DNA of 64,000 nucleotides from assembly GCF_004342225.1 (NCBI RefSeq), contig NZ_SMAR01000010.1:1-64000 (forward strand), in the 5' to 3' direction. Numbering within the stretch: position 1 is the first letter of the stretch; every line of letters starts with the position of its first letter. Positions 53,585 to 62,343 of this stretch are shown here, piece after piece. The position numbers and the translations under genes were made by a program. The notes below the pieces were generated by a model. That model was not told the origin of the DNA. It made no database searches and saw only the letters and a program-made list of their open reading frames with translations. The stretch comes from Martelella mediterranea (lineage in GTDB: Bacteria; Pseudomonadota; Alphaproteobacteria; Rhizobiales; Rhizobiaceae).

Positions 53585-54685
53585 TCAATCCGCCTTGTCA
53601 AAGGGCGTGAGTGCGATGCTGGTGTGAGAGATCGCGAGAACCTTGAACAGATCTCCCATGTCATCAGGCCCGTCGCCTGCAAGCCGGGTTGCAGATTCCA
53701 CGATCTTTCTTTGCGTTTCGGCATCGCGTCCACGCCCGAGCGCAGAGGCGCGCGGACCGAGGCCAAGGCCGCTTAAGAAATCACCCTGATGCAAAGGAGG
53801 ATGAACATGCAGCTTTTGGGCAATCGCCACTTTCACAAGGGCTTCGAAATCTACATGGCTGGTCAGGTCCGCTTCCCCCGGATGGGCAAGCGGCGGGTCA
53901 AATGCATGCCCCCGAAGAGCCTGCAAGGTATCGCCGAAGCCACTTCTTAAGTGGCCATAGTCAATCAGCAATGCTGTGCCGCCTTGTGTGGCCAGGCGCT
54001 CGCAGATATCGGCCATCAGCGCTTCGCGTGCGGGTGAAGTCTCGAAAATTGTGCCCTCCGGCTGCCTGTCTGCCTCTTTCGGAAGGGCGGTCTTCTCCAG
54101 CTGCGCCGGGCCGATCCCGAAGCTCAGGTTGCCGTTATCATCGAGCCCGACGACACGCTCGAAAAAGCCATTTGCTGTTTTGATGAACTGGCGGGTGGCT
54201 ATCGCATCGAAAAGCTCGTTGGCCACAATCATCGTGAAGCCTTCTGCGGCCTCACCAAGGTTGTCGATCCATTTCAGTTTCGGGCGGTGAGCCTGAAGCG
54301 TTTCGGCCTGCTTGCTGCGTAAGGCAGGGCTGGTTTCCAGCAGGTTGACGCGAAGGCCATCATAAAGGCGGGGCTGAAGTGTGGCGATGACATTCAGGAT
54401 ATCCGCCATCATCGTCCCGCGTCCCGGTCCGCCCTCGATCAAAACGGTATGATCCGGTTCGCCGTTGCGCTGCCAGGCATGAACCAGAAAAACGCCGATC
54501 AGCTCGCCAAACAGCTGCGAGATTTCCGGCGCTGTCGTGAAGTCTCCCGCTTTGCCGAAAGGGTCGCGGGTTTTGTAATAGCCGTGCTCATTGTCGGCCA
54601 GGCAAAGATTGAAATACGTGCTGACGGGCATTGGCCCGCTCTCGCGGATCATTGCTGCAATCTTTTTCTGTAACGGTGTGCTCAC
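53585..54685 (-). CDS. SAM-dependent methyltransferase, MidA/NDUFAF7 family
   Basis: The 366-aa protein belongs to the family whose eukaryotic member methylates an arginine of a complex I subunit during assembly. The N-terminal segment PMPVSTYFNLCLADNEHGYY, DPFGKAGDFTTAPEISQLFGE and the SAM loop LIEGGPGRGTMMADIL are diagnostic, with ANELFDAIATRQF later. The start GTG 54685 overlaps the lgt stop (GTGA), showing translational coupling. The bacterial role is less certain, though assembly of respiratory NADH dehydrogenase is likely. Confidence 0.93.
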   Translation of the reverse strand: MSTPLQKKIAAMIRESGPMPVSTYFNLCLADNEHGYYKTRDPFGKAGDFTTAPEISQLFGELIGVFLVHAWQRNGEPDHTVLIEGGPGRGTMMADILNVIATLQPRLYDGLRVNLLETSPALRSKQAETLQAHRPKLKWIDNLGEAAEGFTMIVANELFDAIATRQFIKTANGFFERVVGLDDNGNLSFGIGPAQLEKTALPKEADRQPEGTIFETSPAREALMADICERLATQGGTALLIDYGHLRSGFGDTLQALRGHAFDPPLAHPGEADLTSHVDFEALVKVAIAQKLHVHPPLHQGDFLSGLGLGPRASALGRGRDAETQRKIVESATRLAGDGPDDMGDLFKVLAISHTSIALTPFDKAD

Positions 54686-55545
54686 GATCGCGGGCCCGCA
54701 TTGTTGCGCCCGGCCCGATGGTTCGAATACCAGAGCCCCCACAAGCCTGCGGCAAGCATGGGCAGAGACAGGATCATTCCCATCGTCAGCCAGCCGCCGA
54801 GGAGGTAGCCAAGCTGCGGATCCGGCTGCCGGAAAAATTCAACGAAAATTCTGGAGAGGGCATAGAGGCAGACAAAGAGACTGGCGGTGATGCCGGGGCG
54901 TTTCAGCGTATGAAAAAACTGAGTGAGAACAAACAGAATGATCAGCGTGACCAGCCCTTCAAGTCCGGCTTCATAAAGCTGGCTTGGGTGGCGCGGGAGC
55001 GGGCCTGCGCCGGGAAAGACCATGCCCCAGGGAAGGTCCGGTGCGACGCGTCCCCAAAGTTCGCCATTGATGAAATTGGCAATCCGCCCGAAAAACAGGC
55101 CAATGGGCGCAACGGTGGACATGAGGTCGAAAAGCGACCAGACGCTGATTCCGTTCTTACGTCCGAAGAGAATCATCACGGTGATCATGCCAATCAGGCC
55201 ACCATGAAATGACATTCCGCCATCCCAGACCTTAAAGATCATCAGCGGGTCAGACAGGAAGGCATCCGGAACGTAAAACAGCATATAGCCCAGCCTGCCA
55301 CCGATCACGATCCCGAGCACTGACCATGTGATGAAGTCGTCCAGCTTCACCGTCGTCATTGGCGCCTGGTTTGCGGGCCAAAGCTGATTTTTCTTCAGCA
55401 GCCAGCGTGCATAAAGCCAGCCGAGCATGATCCCGGCTACATAGGCCAGTCCGTACCAATGGATCTGAAGTGGCCCGAGGCGAAGCGCTATGGGGTCGAT
55501 AGCGGGAAAGGCCAGTGAGGCCTGAACGATCTGGTCTGGCTGCAA
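54682..55545 (-). CDS. lgt: Prolipoprotein diacylglyceryl transferase
   Basis: The 287-aa inner-membrane enzyme attaches diacylglycerol to the lipobox cysteine of prolipoproteins, such as those encoded in this window. Seven helices are predicted. The Lgt signature GRIANFINGELWGR and the motif RHPSQLYEAGLEG are intact, with SFHGGLIG holding the essential histidine region. The start is TTG 55545 with GGAAG upstream. It is the first gene of the operon lgt - methyltransferase. Confidence 0.96.
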   Translation of the reverse strand: MQPDQIVQASLAFPAIDPIALRLGPLQIHWYGLAYVAGIMLGWLYARWLLKKNQLWPANQAPMTTVKLDDFITWSVLGIVIGGRLGYMLFYVPDAFLSDPLMIFKVWDGGMSFHGGLIGMITVMILFGRKNGISVWSLFDLMSTVAPIGLFFGRIANFINGELWGRVAPDLPWGMVFPGAGPLPRHPSQLYEAGLEGLVTLIILFVLTQFFHTLKRPGITASLFVCLYALSRIFVEFFRQPDPQLGYLLGGWLTMGMILSLPMLAAGLWGLWYSNHRAGRNNAGPRS

Positions 55546-55740
55546 CGCGGTACTTCCTCTATAGTCGGCGGCGAAGATGGCGGTACTTCATGGCCGGGTC
55601 AAGTCACACCTGCATCACGTCTGCTGGCCGGTTGTGGCGCGGGATGATATTTCGGGCTTGTTTCTGAGCGGCGACGCCACTACTTCAACACCCAAGAGCC
55701 GGAATTCTGGGTTTCCGGCAGTGTCAAAGGGAGACATGTC

Positions 55741-56007
55741 ATGACGTCCGGCACGAATCGCATTCTTGATGATCTTGCAAAGCTGATGACCGACGCCGCC
55801 GGTTCGGTGCAGACGGCCGGCAAAGATCTCGAAACCGCAGTCAAGGCGCAGGTTGAGCGCTGGCTGAACAGCATGGATGTTGTGCAGCGGGAAGAGTTTG
55901 ATGCGGTGCGTGAAATGGCCATCAAGGCACGGGATGAAAACGACGAGCTGCGCGCCCGCCTTGAAGCGCTGGAAGCAAAGCTGGGCGAAAAGGCTGACGC
56001 TGAGTAA
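55741..56007 (+). CDS. ubiK: Accessory factor UbiK (BMFP domain)
   Basis: The 88-aa protein is mostly a coiled coil (from about residue 40; QREEFDAVREMAIKARDEND, LEALEAKLGEK), preceded by an amphipathic helix (NRILDDLAKLMTDAAGSVQ). UbiK trimers assist ubiquinone biosynthesis complexes and membrane contact. GGGAG lies seven bases before the ATG. The gene is divergent from lgt. Homology to the BMFP family is clear from layout and the VQREEFD stretch. Confidence 0.9.
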   Translation: MTSGTNRILDDLAKLMTDAAGSVQTAGKDLETAVKAQVERWLNSMDVVQREEFDAVREMAIKARDENDELRARLEALEAKLGEKADAE

Positions 56008-56070
56008 GAACGGCCATTGTCTGGCCAAGGCGGTGCGATATGCGGTTGGCCCGGAAAAGCCTGCCGGGTG

Positions 56071-56505
56071 CTATTTGCGCATTTCGCGCTGACGCATTGG
56101 CATCGCGTCAATCATGGCGAAGATTTCATCGGGCGAGACGGCTTCACGCCAGCGTCCCTTCTCGCCACCATCTTTTCCGATCAGAATAACTGCAAACTGG
56201 TCACTGTCGACCCCGTGCGCCTGTCGCAGGTCGGCTGCTGACACATTGGGTGCGGGCGGTCCCGGCATGATCGCCGGTTGTTCATGGCTTCCTGTGATCA
56301 TGATGACCGCCATATCCCGTTCCCGGATATTGGCCTCGCGGATCATCAGAGCCTCAGTTTGCAGCTTGTAGTTTCTGCTCTGGCGGTCAGGCGCGAAGAT
56401 CAGGAGCGGGCGATTTTCGTAGCGGTAGGTTGCCAGCGTGTCTGCACTGGCCTGAGGGGCTATGAACGCGGCGCTCAAAGCATAAATCAGCGTTTTTTTC
56501 ATCAT
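56071..56505 (-). CDS. Exported DUF4174-domain protein
   Basis: This 144-aa secreted protein has a signal peptide (MMKKTLIYALSAAFIAPQ, ending near ASA) and a thioredoxin-like DUF4174 domain: RPLLIFAPDRQSRNYKLQ, DMAVIMITG, FAVILIGKDGGEKGRW and SPDEIFAMIDAMPMRQREM. The usual redox CxxC is absent, so it is not an oxidoreductase. Function unknown. I use ATG 56505 rather than 56550, since the signal peptide then begins at once and AAGGA lies upstream. It is convergent with ubiK. Confidence 0.85.
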   Translation of the reverse strand: MMKKTLIYALSAAFIAPQASADTLATYRYENRPLLIFAPDRQSRNYKLQTEALMIREANIRERDMAVIMITGSHEQPAIMPGPPAPNVSAADLRQAHGVDSDQFAVILIGKDGGEKGRWREAVSPDEIFAMIDAMPMRQREMRK

Positions 56506-56855
56506 CCCGAGCCGTCCTTGCCCACCAGAAATAATGTAGGTCTCTGACAATTTTGCATTTGTCAGGATGTTACGGCGTTATCCCGCACATGGTTTAAAAA
56601 AAGTTCAGCCTGTGGACATGGTTAAAAAAGTCAGTCTGCAGAGTCATTTAGAACCTGCTGCTGAATCAATCTCGAAAGGTTGAAAACAGCTGATTGGCGC
56701 AATGCCGCGCTGTGGGGGCTGGCAGCCCGGTTTTCCCATTATACACTGATTTTAATAGATGATTCGAAATTTTGTCCGGTGAACGATCAGCCGTCACGCA
56801 TTCGGGTGGAACCTGAACGATGTAATGGTCTGTATTCGCCGCAATGGGTGGGTTT

Positions 56856-57356
56856 ATGAGCCTTCTTGAATGGGAAATGGAACGTCAGTCCAATCCGGTG
56901 GATCTGATCGAATTCGTGGCAGCCACGAATGACTGGTCATTTGAGCGCGCCGGAGAAGACGAAATCGCCATGACGGTGAAAGGTCAGTGGGCGGATTATC
57001 ACGTCTCGTTTTCATGGATGAGCGAATATGAAGCCCTGCATATTGCCTGTGCGTTTGATCTGAGGGTTGCCGATCATCGCAGCAATGAGGTGATCCGTCT
57101 GCTGTCGCTGATCAACAGCCAGGTGCTGATGGGTCATTTTGATTTCTGGCGTCAGGAAAATGTCGTGGTCTATCGCCACTCTCTTCTTTTGGCAGGAGGC
57201 GCGGACCCAACCAACCAGCAGGTTGAAGTAACGCTTTCCAATGCGCTGGACGCCTGTGAAAACTATTATCAGGCGTTTCAGTTTGTTGTCTGGTCACAGG
57301 CTTCTGCTGAAGAGGCCATGAAATCCGTGATGTTCGAAACTGTTGGAGAGGCCTGA
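56856..57356 (+). CDS. YbjN domain-containing protein
   Basis: The 166-aa cytoplasmic protein has the YbjN/type III secretion chaperone-like fold: IEFVAATNDWSFERAGEDEI, VSFSWMSEYEALHIACAF, NEVIRLLSLINSQVLMG, then WRQENVVVYRHSLLL. It is a conserved partner of proC in Rhizobiales and may be a chaperone or regulator; the function is unproven. ATG 56856 is taken as the start, with GGGTGGG just upstream; ATG 56844 is in frame. It is one base ahead of proC, so they are co-transcribed. Confidence 0.87.
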   Translation: MSLLEWEMERQSNPVDLIEFVAATNDWSFERAGEDEIAMTVKGQWADYHVSFSWMSEYEALHIACAFDLRVADHRSNEVIRLLSLINSQVLMGHFDFWRQENVVVYRHSLLLAGGADPTNQQVEVTLSNALDACENYYQAFQFVVWSQASAEEAMKSVMFETVGEA

Positions 57357-57357
57357 C

Positions 57358-58179
57358 ATGTCAGATCTCGGTGCACTTGAAGGCGTTGTTCTGGTCGGCG
57401 CTGGAAATATGGGCGGCGCCATGCTTTCGGGCTGGGTTTCCGGCGGCGTGAAGCCTCAGAATATAACCGTGATTGACCCTAACCCTTCGGACAGGATCAA
57501 AGGGCTTCTGGATAGTCGCGGCATTCGCCATGCGGTTACGCCACCGGATAATATGAAAGCGAAGATCCTGATCCTCGCAGTCAAGCCGCAGGTCATGTAT
57601 GCGGTGTTGGAGACACTGCATCCGGTTATTGATGAAGAGACGCTGGTGATCTCGGTGGCTGCGGGCAAAACGCTGTCATATTTCGAAGAGCGTCTCGGCG
57701 CGCTGCCGATGGTCCGTACCATTCCGAATACGCCATCCATGATCGGCCGGGGTGTCATTGGTGCATTTGCCAATGAACGCGTCGGCGCTGAAGACCGCAC
57801 AAAGGCGGATATTCTGCTGTCGGCCGTCGGCCATGTCGAATGGGTCGGCGACGAAGCCGACATTGATGCGGTGACGGCTGTCGCTGGCAGCGGTCCTGCC
57901 TATGTTTTCTATCTGGTGGAATGCATGGCTGAGGCTGCCCGCAAGCTGGGTCTGGACGAAGACCTTGCCATGCGGCTTGCGCGTGAAACCGTCATCGGAG
58001 CCGGTGCCCTCCTCGATCATTCCGGGGAAGAGGCCGGTGTCTTGCGTAAAAACGTAACGTCACCGGGCGGCACCACTGCGGCTGCGCTTTCTCACCTGAT
58101 GGCAGAAGATGGCTTGCAGCCGGTATTTGATGCCGCACTTAAGGCGGCGCGTGACCGGTCGCGTGAGCTGTCAGGCTGA
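57358..58179 (+). CDS. proC: Pyrroline-5-carboxylate reductase
   Basis: The 273-aa enzyme makes the last step of proline synthesis using NAD(P)H. The dinucleotide site is VVLVGAGNMGGAMLSGW, the central block is LAVKPQVMYAVLETL, and the proline-binding region is VTAVAGSGPAYVFYLVE and NVTSPGGTTAAAL. The start is ATG 57358, one base after the YbjN stop, with GGAGAGG upstream. The csaA gene follows on the same strand. Confidence 0.97.
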   Translation: MSDLGALEGVVLVGAGNMGGAMLSGWVSGGVKPQNITVIDPNPSDRIKGLLDSRGIRHAVTPPDNMKAKILILAVKPQVMYAVLETLHPVIDEETLVISVAAGKTLSYFEERLGALPMVRTIPNTPSMIGRGVIGAFANERVGAEDRTKADILLSAVGHVEWVGDEADIDAVTAVAGSGPAYVFYLVECMAEAARKLGLDEDLAMRLARETVIGAGALLDHSGEEAGVLRKNVTSPGGTTAAALSHLMAEDGLQPVFDAALKAARDRSRELSG

Positions 58180-58216
58180 CGCTGACAGGGTGGGTTTGAA
58201 GACAGGCGGGGTTGAC

Positions 58217-58564
58217 GTGGCTTTATCTGACGAAATTGCTTTCGATGATTTTCTGAAAGTTGACATTCGCGCCGGAACGATCGTGGAGACCGAGGTGTTT
58301 CCCGAGGCCCGCAAACCGGCTTATAAACTTCAGATTGATTTCGGTCCTGAAATCGGGATCAAGAAATCTTCTGCTCAGATTACGGTGCACTACACGCCGG
58401 AAACGCTGAAAGGCCGTCAGGTGATGGCGGTGGTGAATTTTCCGCCACGCCAGATTGGTCCGGTGCGCTCCGAGGTGCTCACACTCGGTTATGCCGATGA
58501 AAACGGCGATATCGTTCTGGCTGCCATCGACAAACCTGTGCCTGACGGCGAACGTCTGATGTAA
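58217..58564 (+). CDS. csaA: tRNA-binding protein CsaA
   Basis: The 115-aa protein consists of a single EMAP/Trbp111-like OB-fold that binds tRNA and may act as a chaperone. Diagnostic parts are FLKVDIRAGTIVETEVFPEA, LQIDFGPEIGIKKSSAQIT, VMAVVNFPPRQIGPVRSEVL and LAAIDKPVPDGERLM. The start is GTG 58217; the longer frame overlapping proC has no homology. It is the last gene of the YbjN-proC-csaA unit and faces the histidine kinase gene. Confidence 0.94.
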   Translation: MALSDEIAFDDFLKVDIRAGTIVETEVFPEARKPAYKLQIDFGPEIGIKKSSAQITVHYTPETLKGRQVMAVVNFPPRQIGPVRSEVLTLGYADENGDIVLAAIDKPVPDGERLM

Positions 58565-58615
58565 TCTTTCCTCACGGTCATGGTGATTTTGATCTGCCTG
58601 TTGACCACGACGCGC

Positions 58616-60055
58616 TCAGCAGGGGATGCGTATGATCGCTCGCAAACCGCCAAGCGGGCTGTCGTCCAGTTCGACATTGCCGCCGTGAGAACGCGCAATA
58701 TCCCGTGCAATCGCCAGACCGAGACCCGTTCCCGATGAATCAAGATTTCGGGCATTGTCGAGCCGCAGGAATGGCTTGAAGACATCCTCCCTCAGTTCTT
58801 CAGCGATGCCTGGCCCGTCATCATCAAAGGTAATCTTGAGCCATTTTTGCTCGTGGACTGCGGTAATTTCCAGTCTGTCGGCGTGGCGCCTTGCATTGGA
58901 TGCCAGATTGGAAACCAGACGTGAAAAGGCGTTTGGGCGAACGGTAACGTCATCAGCTCCGGAAATAGTATAGTTCATCTCCTTGCCGTGGAGTTCAAAG
59001 TCATCTTTCTGCCGCTTCAGCAAAGCGGAAAGGCTCACCGTCCCTGTGGTTTCTTCTGCATCACCGCGGGCAAAGTCGATATAGCCCTGCAGCATCTTCT
59101 GCATTTCCTCAATATCGTCGTTCAGGGCTTCGTATTCCGGGCCTTCGCCAATCAGCGCAAGCTGTAGTTTAAACCGGGTCAGGATCGTTCGCAGATCGTG
59201 GCTGACGCCGTTCAGCATGGTTGTGCGTTGCTCAATCTGGCGTTCAATGCGCTCGCGCATCTGTACAAATGCAAGACCGGCCCGGCGAATTTCGATCGCG
59301 CCACGAGGTTTGTATGGCTCCGGTGTTTTCTGCCCCTTACCGAATGCCTCTGCGGCCCGTGTCAGGCGAAGAATCGGGCGGATCTGCCCTCGCAGAAAGA
59401 GCGTGGCAATGCCGATCAGCACGAGCGAGGTGCCCACCATCCACAGAATGAAGATATGTGTGTTGGAGGCGTATGTCATGCTGCGCCGGGCGAAGATGCG
59501 CAGAATGCCCTGATCCGTTTTGATGCGGATTTCGACGAGCCGGGAGTTGCCCAACGTGTCGATCCAGAATGGCTGCCCGATCTTTTCAGAAATCTGCTCG
59601 GCCAGGACCTGATCCAGAAGCCCGAAAAAAGGTTTGGGCAGCGGTGGCGGTAGCTCGCCATCCGGCTCGATCGATATTCTGAGCCCCATGTCGCGCGCAG
59701 CGATCCTGACGATATCCCGTTGATGATCACCATTGGTCGCGTCCAGCATGTCGATAATCGCGGCGATATCGCCGGTTACCGCGCCGGATAGCCGTTCCGT
59801 CACCATTTGCCAGTGCCGTTCCATGAAAACAGTCGCAACGACCGCCTGCAACAGCAACATTGGTATGATGATAATCAGCAGTGAACGGGCAAAAAGTCCC
59901 CGCGGAAGGCGATGGTGTGTCCAGCGGGCAAAGACCTTGTAAGCGCCTGCAAACTGTCGAAGACCGGGTTGGCGTGAAAGAACCCGGGCTGTTTGCCGCA
60001 AGCGCCGTTCTGTCTCTTCCAGTGTTTTTTCGATGGTTGTGCGAAACTGTTTCAA
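58616..60055 (-). CDS. EnvZ-type sensor histidine kinase
   Basis: This 479-aa membrane kinase is the partner of the adjacent PetR-like regulator, six bases upstream. Two transmembrane helices (LLIIIIPMLLLQAVVATVF; FILWMVGTSLVLIGIATLFL) frame a periplasmic domain of about 150 residues, then a HAMP segment (RGQIRPILRLTRAAEAFGKG), the H box GVSHDLRTILTRFK with the phosphorylated His, and an ATPase domain (NLASNARRHA, DDGPGIAE, GTGLGLAIA). The H box has Ile where most kinases have Pro (LRTPLTR), an unusual change next to the phospho-site that could affect the phosphatase/kinase balance. The signal is unknown. Confidence 0.93.
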   Translation of the reverse strand: MKQFRTTIEKTLEETERRLRQTARVLSRQPGLRQFAGAYKVFARWTHHRLPRGLFARSLLIIIIPMLLLQAVVATVFMERHWQMVTERLSGAVTGDIAAIIDMLDATNGDHQRDIVRIAARDMGLRISIEPDGELPPPLPKPFFGLLDQVLAEQISEKIGQPFWIDTLGNSRLVEIRIKTDQGILRIFARRSMTYASNTHIFILWMVGTSLVLIGIATLFLRGQIRPILRLTRAAEAFGKGQKTPEPYKPRGAIEIRRAGLAFVQMRERIERQIEQRTTMLNGVSHDLRTILTRFKLQLALIGEGPEYEALNDDIEEMQKMLQGYIDFARGDAEETTGTVSLSALLKRQKDDFELHGKEMNYTISGADDVTVRPNAFSRLVSNLASNARRHADRLEITAVHEQKWLKITFDDDGPGIAEELREDVFKPFLRLDNARNLDSSGTGLGLAIARDIARSHGGNVELDDSPLGGLRAIIRIPC

Positions 60056-60061
60056 ACCGCA

Positions 60062-60763
60062 CTAATCCCTGCTCAGTTTATAACCGACGCCGCGCACGGT
60101 TTGCAGATAATGCGGATTTGCGGGATCAGTCTCGATTTTGCGGCGCAACCGGTTGATCTGAACATCAATCGTCCGCTCGTTGATTTCTGTGGCGCCGCTG
60201 ACAAGATCCTGACGGGCAACCGTTTCTCCGGCCTGCTCTGCCAGCATGGCCATGATATCCTGTTCACGGTCCGTCAGCCGGATCGGCTCGCCATTGCGCT
60301 TCAACTCTTTCCGCCCAATCGAGAAGGTGAAAGGGCCAAACATGATCTGCTCAATCGCCGGGCGCTGTGCCGGAATGCTGTGTTTGAGAATATTGCTGAT
60401 CCTGAGCAGCAATTCGCGCGGCTCGAAGGGCTTCGCGAGATAATCATCGGCGCCTGCTTCCAGTCCTGCAATTCTGGATTCGGCTTCTGCGCGTGCCGTA
60501 AGAAGCAGGACAGGGACGGGACGAATGGTTTTAAGGCTTTGGGTCAGCGCAATTCCATCTTCGCCAGGCATCATGACATCAAGAATGAGGAGGTCGAAAT
60601 CGAGGCCCTCCAACTTGCGGCGCGCCTCTGCTGCATCCCCGGCAGTGCTGACGCGATAACCATGCTCGCCAAGATATCGCTTCAGCAGTGTGCGGATCCG
60701 GGTGTCGTCATCGACAATCAGCAGATGCGGTGCGTCATCCTCGAGCAGAGCCTTTTCTGTCAT
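60062..60763 (-). CDS. petR: OmpR-family response regulator, PetR-like
   Basis: The 233-aa protein has a receiver domain with acidic pocket (LIVDDDTRIR), the phospho-acceptor Asp in LLILDVMMPGEDG and Lys in YLAKPFEPREL, then an OmpR winged helix (RKELKRNGEPIRLTDREQDI, TIDVQINRLRRKIETDP, YLQTVRGVGYKL). The order MarR - OmpR-type regulator, with overlapping genes, equals petP-petR of Rhodobacter capsulatus, where they precede petABC and are needed for bc1 expression. Here petABC lies about 20 kb away. The name is by layout and family only. Confidence 0.9.
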   Translation of the reverse strand: MTEKALLEDDAPHLLIVDDDTRIRTLLKRYLGEHGYRVSTAGDAAEARRKLEGLDFDLLILDVMMPGEDGIALTQSLKTIRPVPVLLLTARAEAESRIAGLEAGADDYLAKPFEPRELLLRISNILKHSIPAQRPAIEQIMFGPFTFSIGRKELKRNGEPIRLTDREQDIMAMLAEQAGETVARQDLVSGATEINERTIDVQINRLRRKIETDPANPHYLQTVRGVGYKLSRD

Positions 60764-61305
60764 GAGCGTGTGCCTTTCGATTTCATCTTGTGACCTTGCG
60801 GAAAATTGTCAGCGCTCTCACTGACCTTCCGGGTATTGCACATGCGGTTGAGAAAAGACTTTACGATGTCGCGCTCACCCGCAGTGAGGTTTTCCAGCGC
60901 TCCGTCGATGCGTTTAAGCTGTGGAGACAGCAGTTCCTGCCGCAGGGCTTCGCCCTCTTCTGTCAGGAAGAGGCGCCTTTGGCGGCGATCTTCAGGGCCG
61001 GCTGCCTGTCGGACGTAGCCGTAGTCGATGAGTTGCTTCAAAACGCGGGCCAGGCTCTGCTTGGTAATACGCAGCGTGTCCAGAAGATCGGCAACGCTCA
61101 TGCCTGGCCTGCTGCCGACAAAATGAATGACACGGTGATGCGCGCGCCCGAACCCGATCTCATCCAGGATCGCGTCAGGATCAGAAATGAAATCCCGATA
61201 AGCGAAGAACAGAAGTTCAACAAAATCGAAATCATCAGGGTTCTGCGGATGGACCCGCGGCAGCACAGCTTCTGCCTGATCTTTTTTTTGCTGTGTCACG
61301 GTCAA
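60760..61305 (-). CDS. petP: MarR-family regulator, PetP-like
   Basis: The 181-aa winged-helix protein has the MarR fold: VHPQNPDDFDFVELLFFAYR, GMSVADLLDTLRITKQSLARV as the recognition helix region, and the wing AAGPEDRRQRRLFLTEEG. The stop overlaps the petR start by four bases (ATGA), so the two are translated together. The start is TTG 61305 with GAGGA five bases upstream (GTG 61299 is possible); a longer frame to 61413 is Cys-rich and unlike the family. In R. capsulatus petP and petR act jointly, which fits this coupling. Confidence 0.87.
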   Translation of the reverse strand: MTVTQQKKDQAEAVLPRVHPQNPDDFDFVELLFFAYRDFISDPDAILDEIGFGRAHHRVIHFVGSRPGMSVADLLDTLRITKQSLARVLKQLIDYGYVRQAAGPEDRRQRRLFLTEEGEALRQELLSPQLKRIDGALENLTAGERDIVKSFLNRMCNTRKVSESADNFPQGHKMKSKGTRS

Positions 61306-61471
61306 GGCATCCTCGCATTTTGTTGACGTGTCGCCACAGGTTTTGCAATCAAAACAACAGTGGAATAGGTTTAGCGCCGAAGTGCAAGGGTGAAAACACC
61401 CCCTTGCTGTCAAAGCATCTTTTCAATAGGCGCCTTGGAACGTTCTACGCGTGCAAATGGGATCGTAAAAT

Positions 61472-62119
61472 ATGGCAAATCTTCAGGCTGGGATTATTCC
61501 CGTCACCCCGCTGCAGCAGAACTGCACAGTCCTTTTCGATCCCGACACACAGGAAGGCGTGATCGTCGATCCGGGCGGTGATGTCGAGGTGATCACACAG
61601 ACGGTTCGTGAAAATGGCTTAAAGCTTCTGGCGATCTGGCTCACACATGGGCATCTGGATCATGCCGGCGGCGCGATGGATCTGAAAGCTGAGCTGGGAC
61701 TGGAAATTATCGGGCCCCATGAAGACGACAAGCTTCTGCTGGAAAACATTGAAACCAGTGCGGAGCAGTTCGGGATGGCTGGTATGGTGAAAAATGCCTA
61801 CCCGGACCGTTTTTTGGAAGAGGGGGAGACCCTTTCCTTTGGCGACCATGTGTTTGAAGTGTTCCATTGTCCCGGCCATGCGCCGGGCCATGTCATTTTC
61901 TACAATCGCGCACAGAAATTTGCGCACCTCGGTGATGTTCTGTTCAGCGGATCGATTGGAAGAACCGATCTGCCCGGTGGCGATCATCAGGCATTGCTGA
62001 ACTCCATACGTGATAAGGTGCTGCCGCTGGGCGACGATGTCGGCTTCATCTGCGGCCACGGGCCGGGAGGACGCATCGGTGAAGAACGCCGCAACAACCC
62101 CTTTTTGAAAGGGCTTTGA
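61472..62119 (+). CDS. MBL-fold hydrolase (hydroxyacylglutathione-hydrolase-like, YcbL type)
   Basis: This 215-aa glyoxalase II-type protein has IWLTHGHLDHAGGAMDLK (THxHxDH), HCPGHAPGHVIFYN, GDVLFSGSIGRTDLPGGD and ICGHGPGG, supplying the full binuclear metal site. It lacks the C-terminal glutathione-binding domain of GloB, so it is the short YcbL-like form that may hydrolyse S-D-lactoylglutathione or another thioester. It is cytoplasmic and transcribed alone, divergently from petP. Confidence 0.93.
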   Translation: MANLQAGIIPVTPLQQNCTVLFDPDTQEGVIVDPGGDVEVITQTVRENGLKLLAIWLTHGHLDHAGGAMDLKAELGLEIIGPHEDDKLLLENIETSAEQFGMAGMVKNAYPDRFLEEGETLSFGDHVFEVFHCPGHAPGHVIFYNRAQKFAHLGDVLFSGSIGRTDLPGGDHQALLNSIRDKVLPLGDDVGFICGHGPGGRIGEERRNNPFLKGL

Positions 62120-62130
62120 GGTCTAGAGTA

Positions 62131-62168
62131 CCGTGCATCCTTTTGGACGCACAAAGGACGATGCTGTA
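62131..62168. repeat. RIME-like intergenic repeat module, copy B
   Basis: 38 bases match 49200-49237 at 33 positions. The module holds an inverted repeat (GTGCATCC-TTTT-GGACGCAC, one mismatch) and ends ACGATGCTGTA. It lies in the convergent gap after the MBL gene. Confidence 0.65.
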
Positions 62169-62217
62169 AAGCCCTCAAAACATAACTGAACGGCTCTCTT
62201 TCCGCTTCCTTGTCACT

Positions 62218-62246
62218 CCCCGCAAGACCAGCGCATGCTGGCGGGG
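62218..62246. other. GC-rich hairpin between MBL hydrolase and cold-shock genes
   Basis: CCCCGC and GCGGGG enclose an inner CAGC-GCAT-GCTG stem with a 5-base bulge. No T-run follows, so termination is doubtful. Confidence 0.4.
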
Positions 62247-62264
62247 TAGGAGTAAAAGCAAAAC

Positions 62265-62299
62265 AGCTCGGAAGCGGCGAAAGTCACCACTTCCGAGCT
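62265..62299 (-). terminator. Terminator of the cold-shock gene
   Basis: Perfect 10-bp arms AGCTCGGAAG / CTTCCGAGCT with a 15-base loop are followed on the minus strand by GTTTTGCTTTT, 45 bases after the gene's stop. Confidence 0.75.
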
Positions 62300-62343
62300 T
62301 CATCTCTGAAGATCAATGCAGACCTGAGGTGGTCGAGTGCTGT

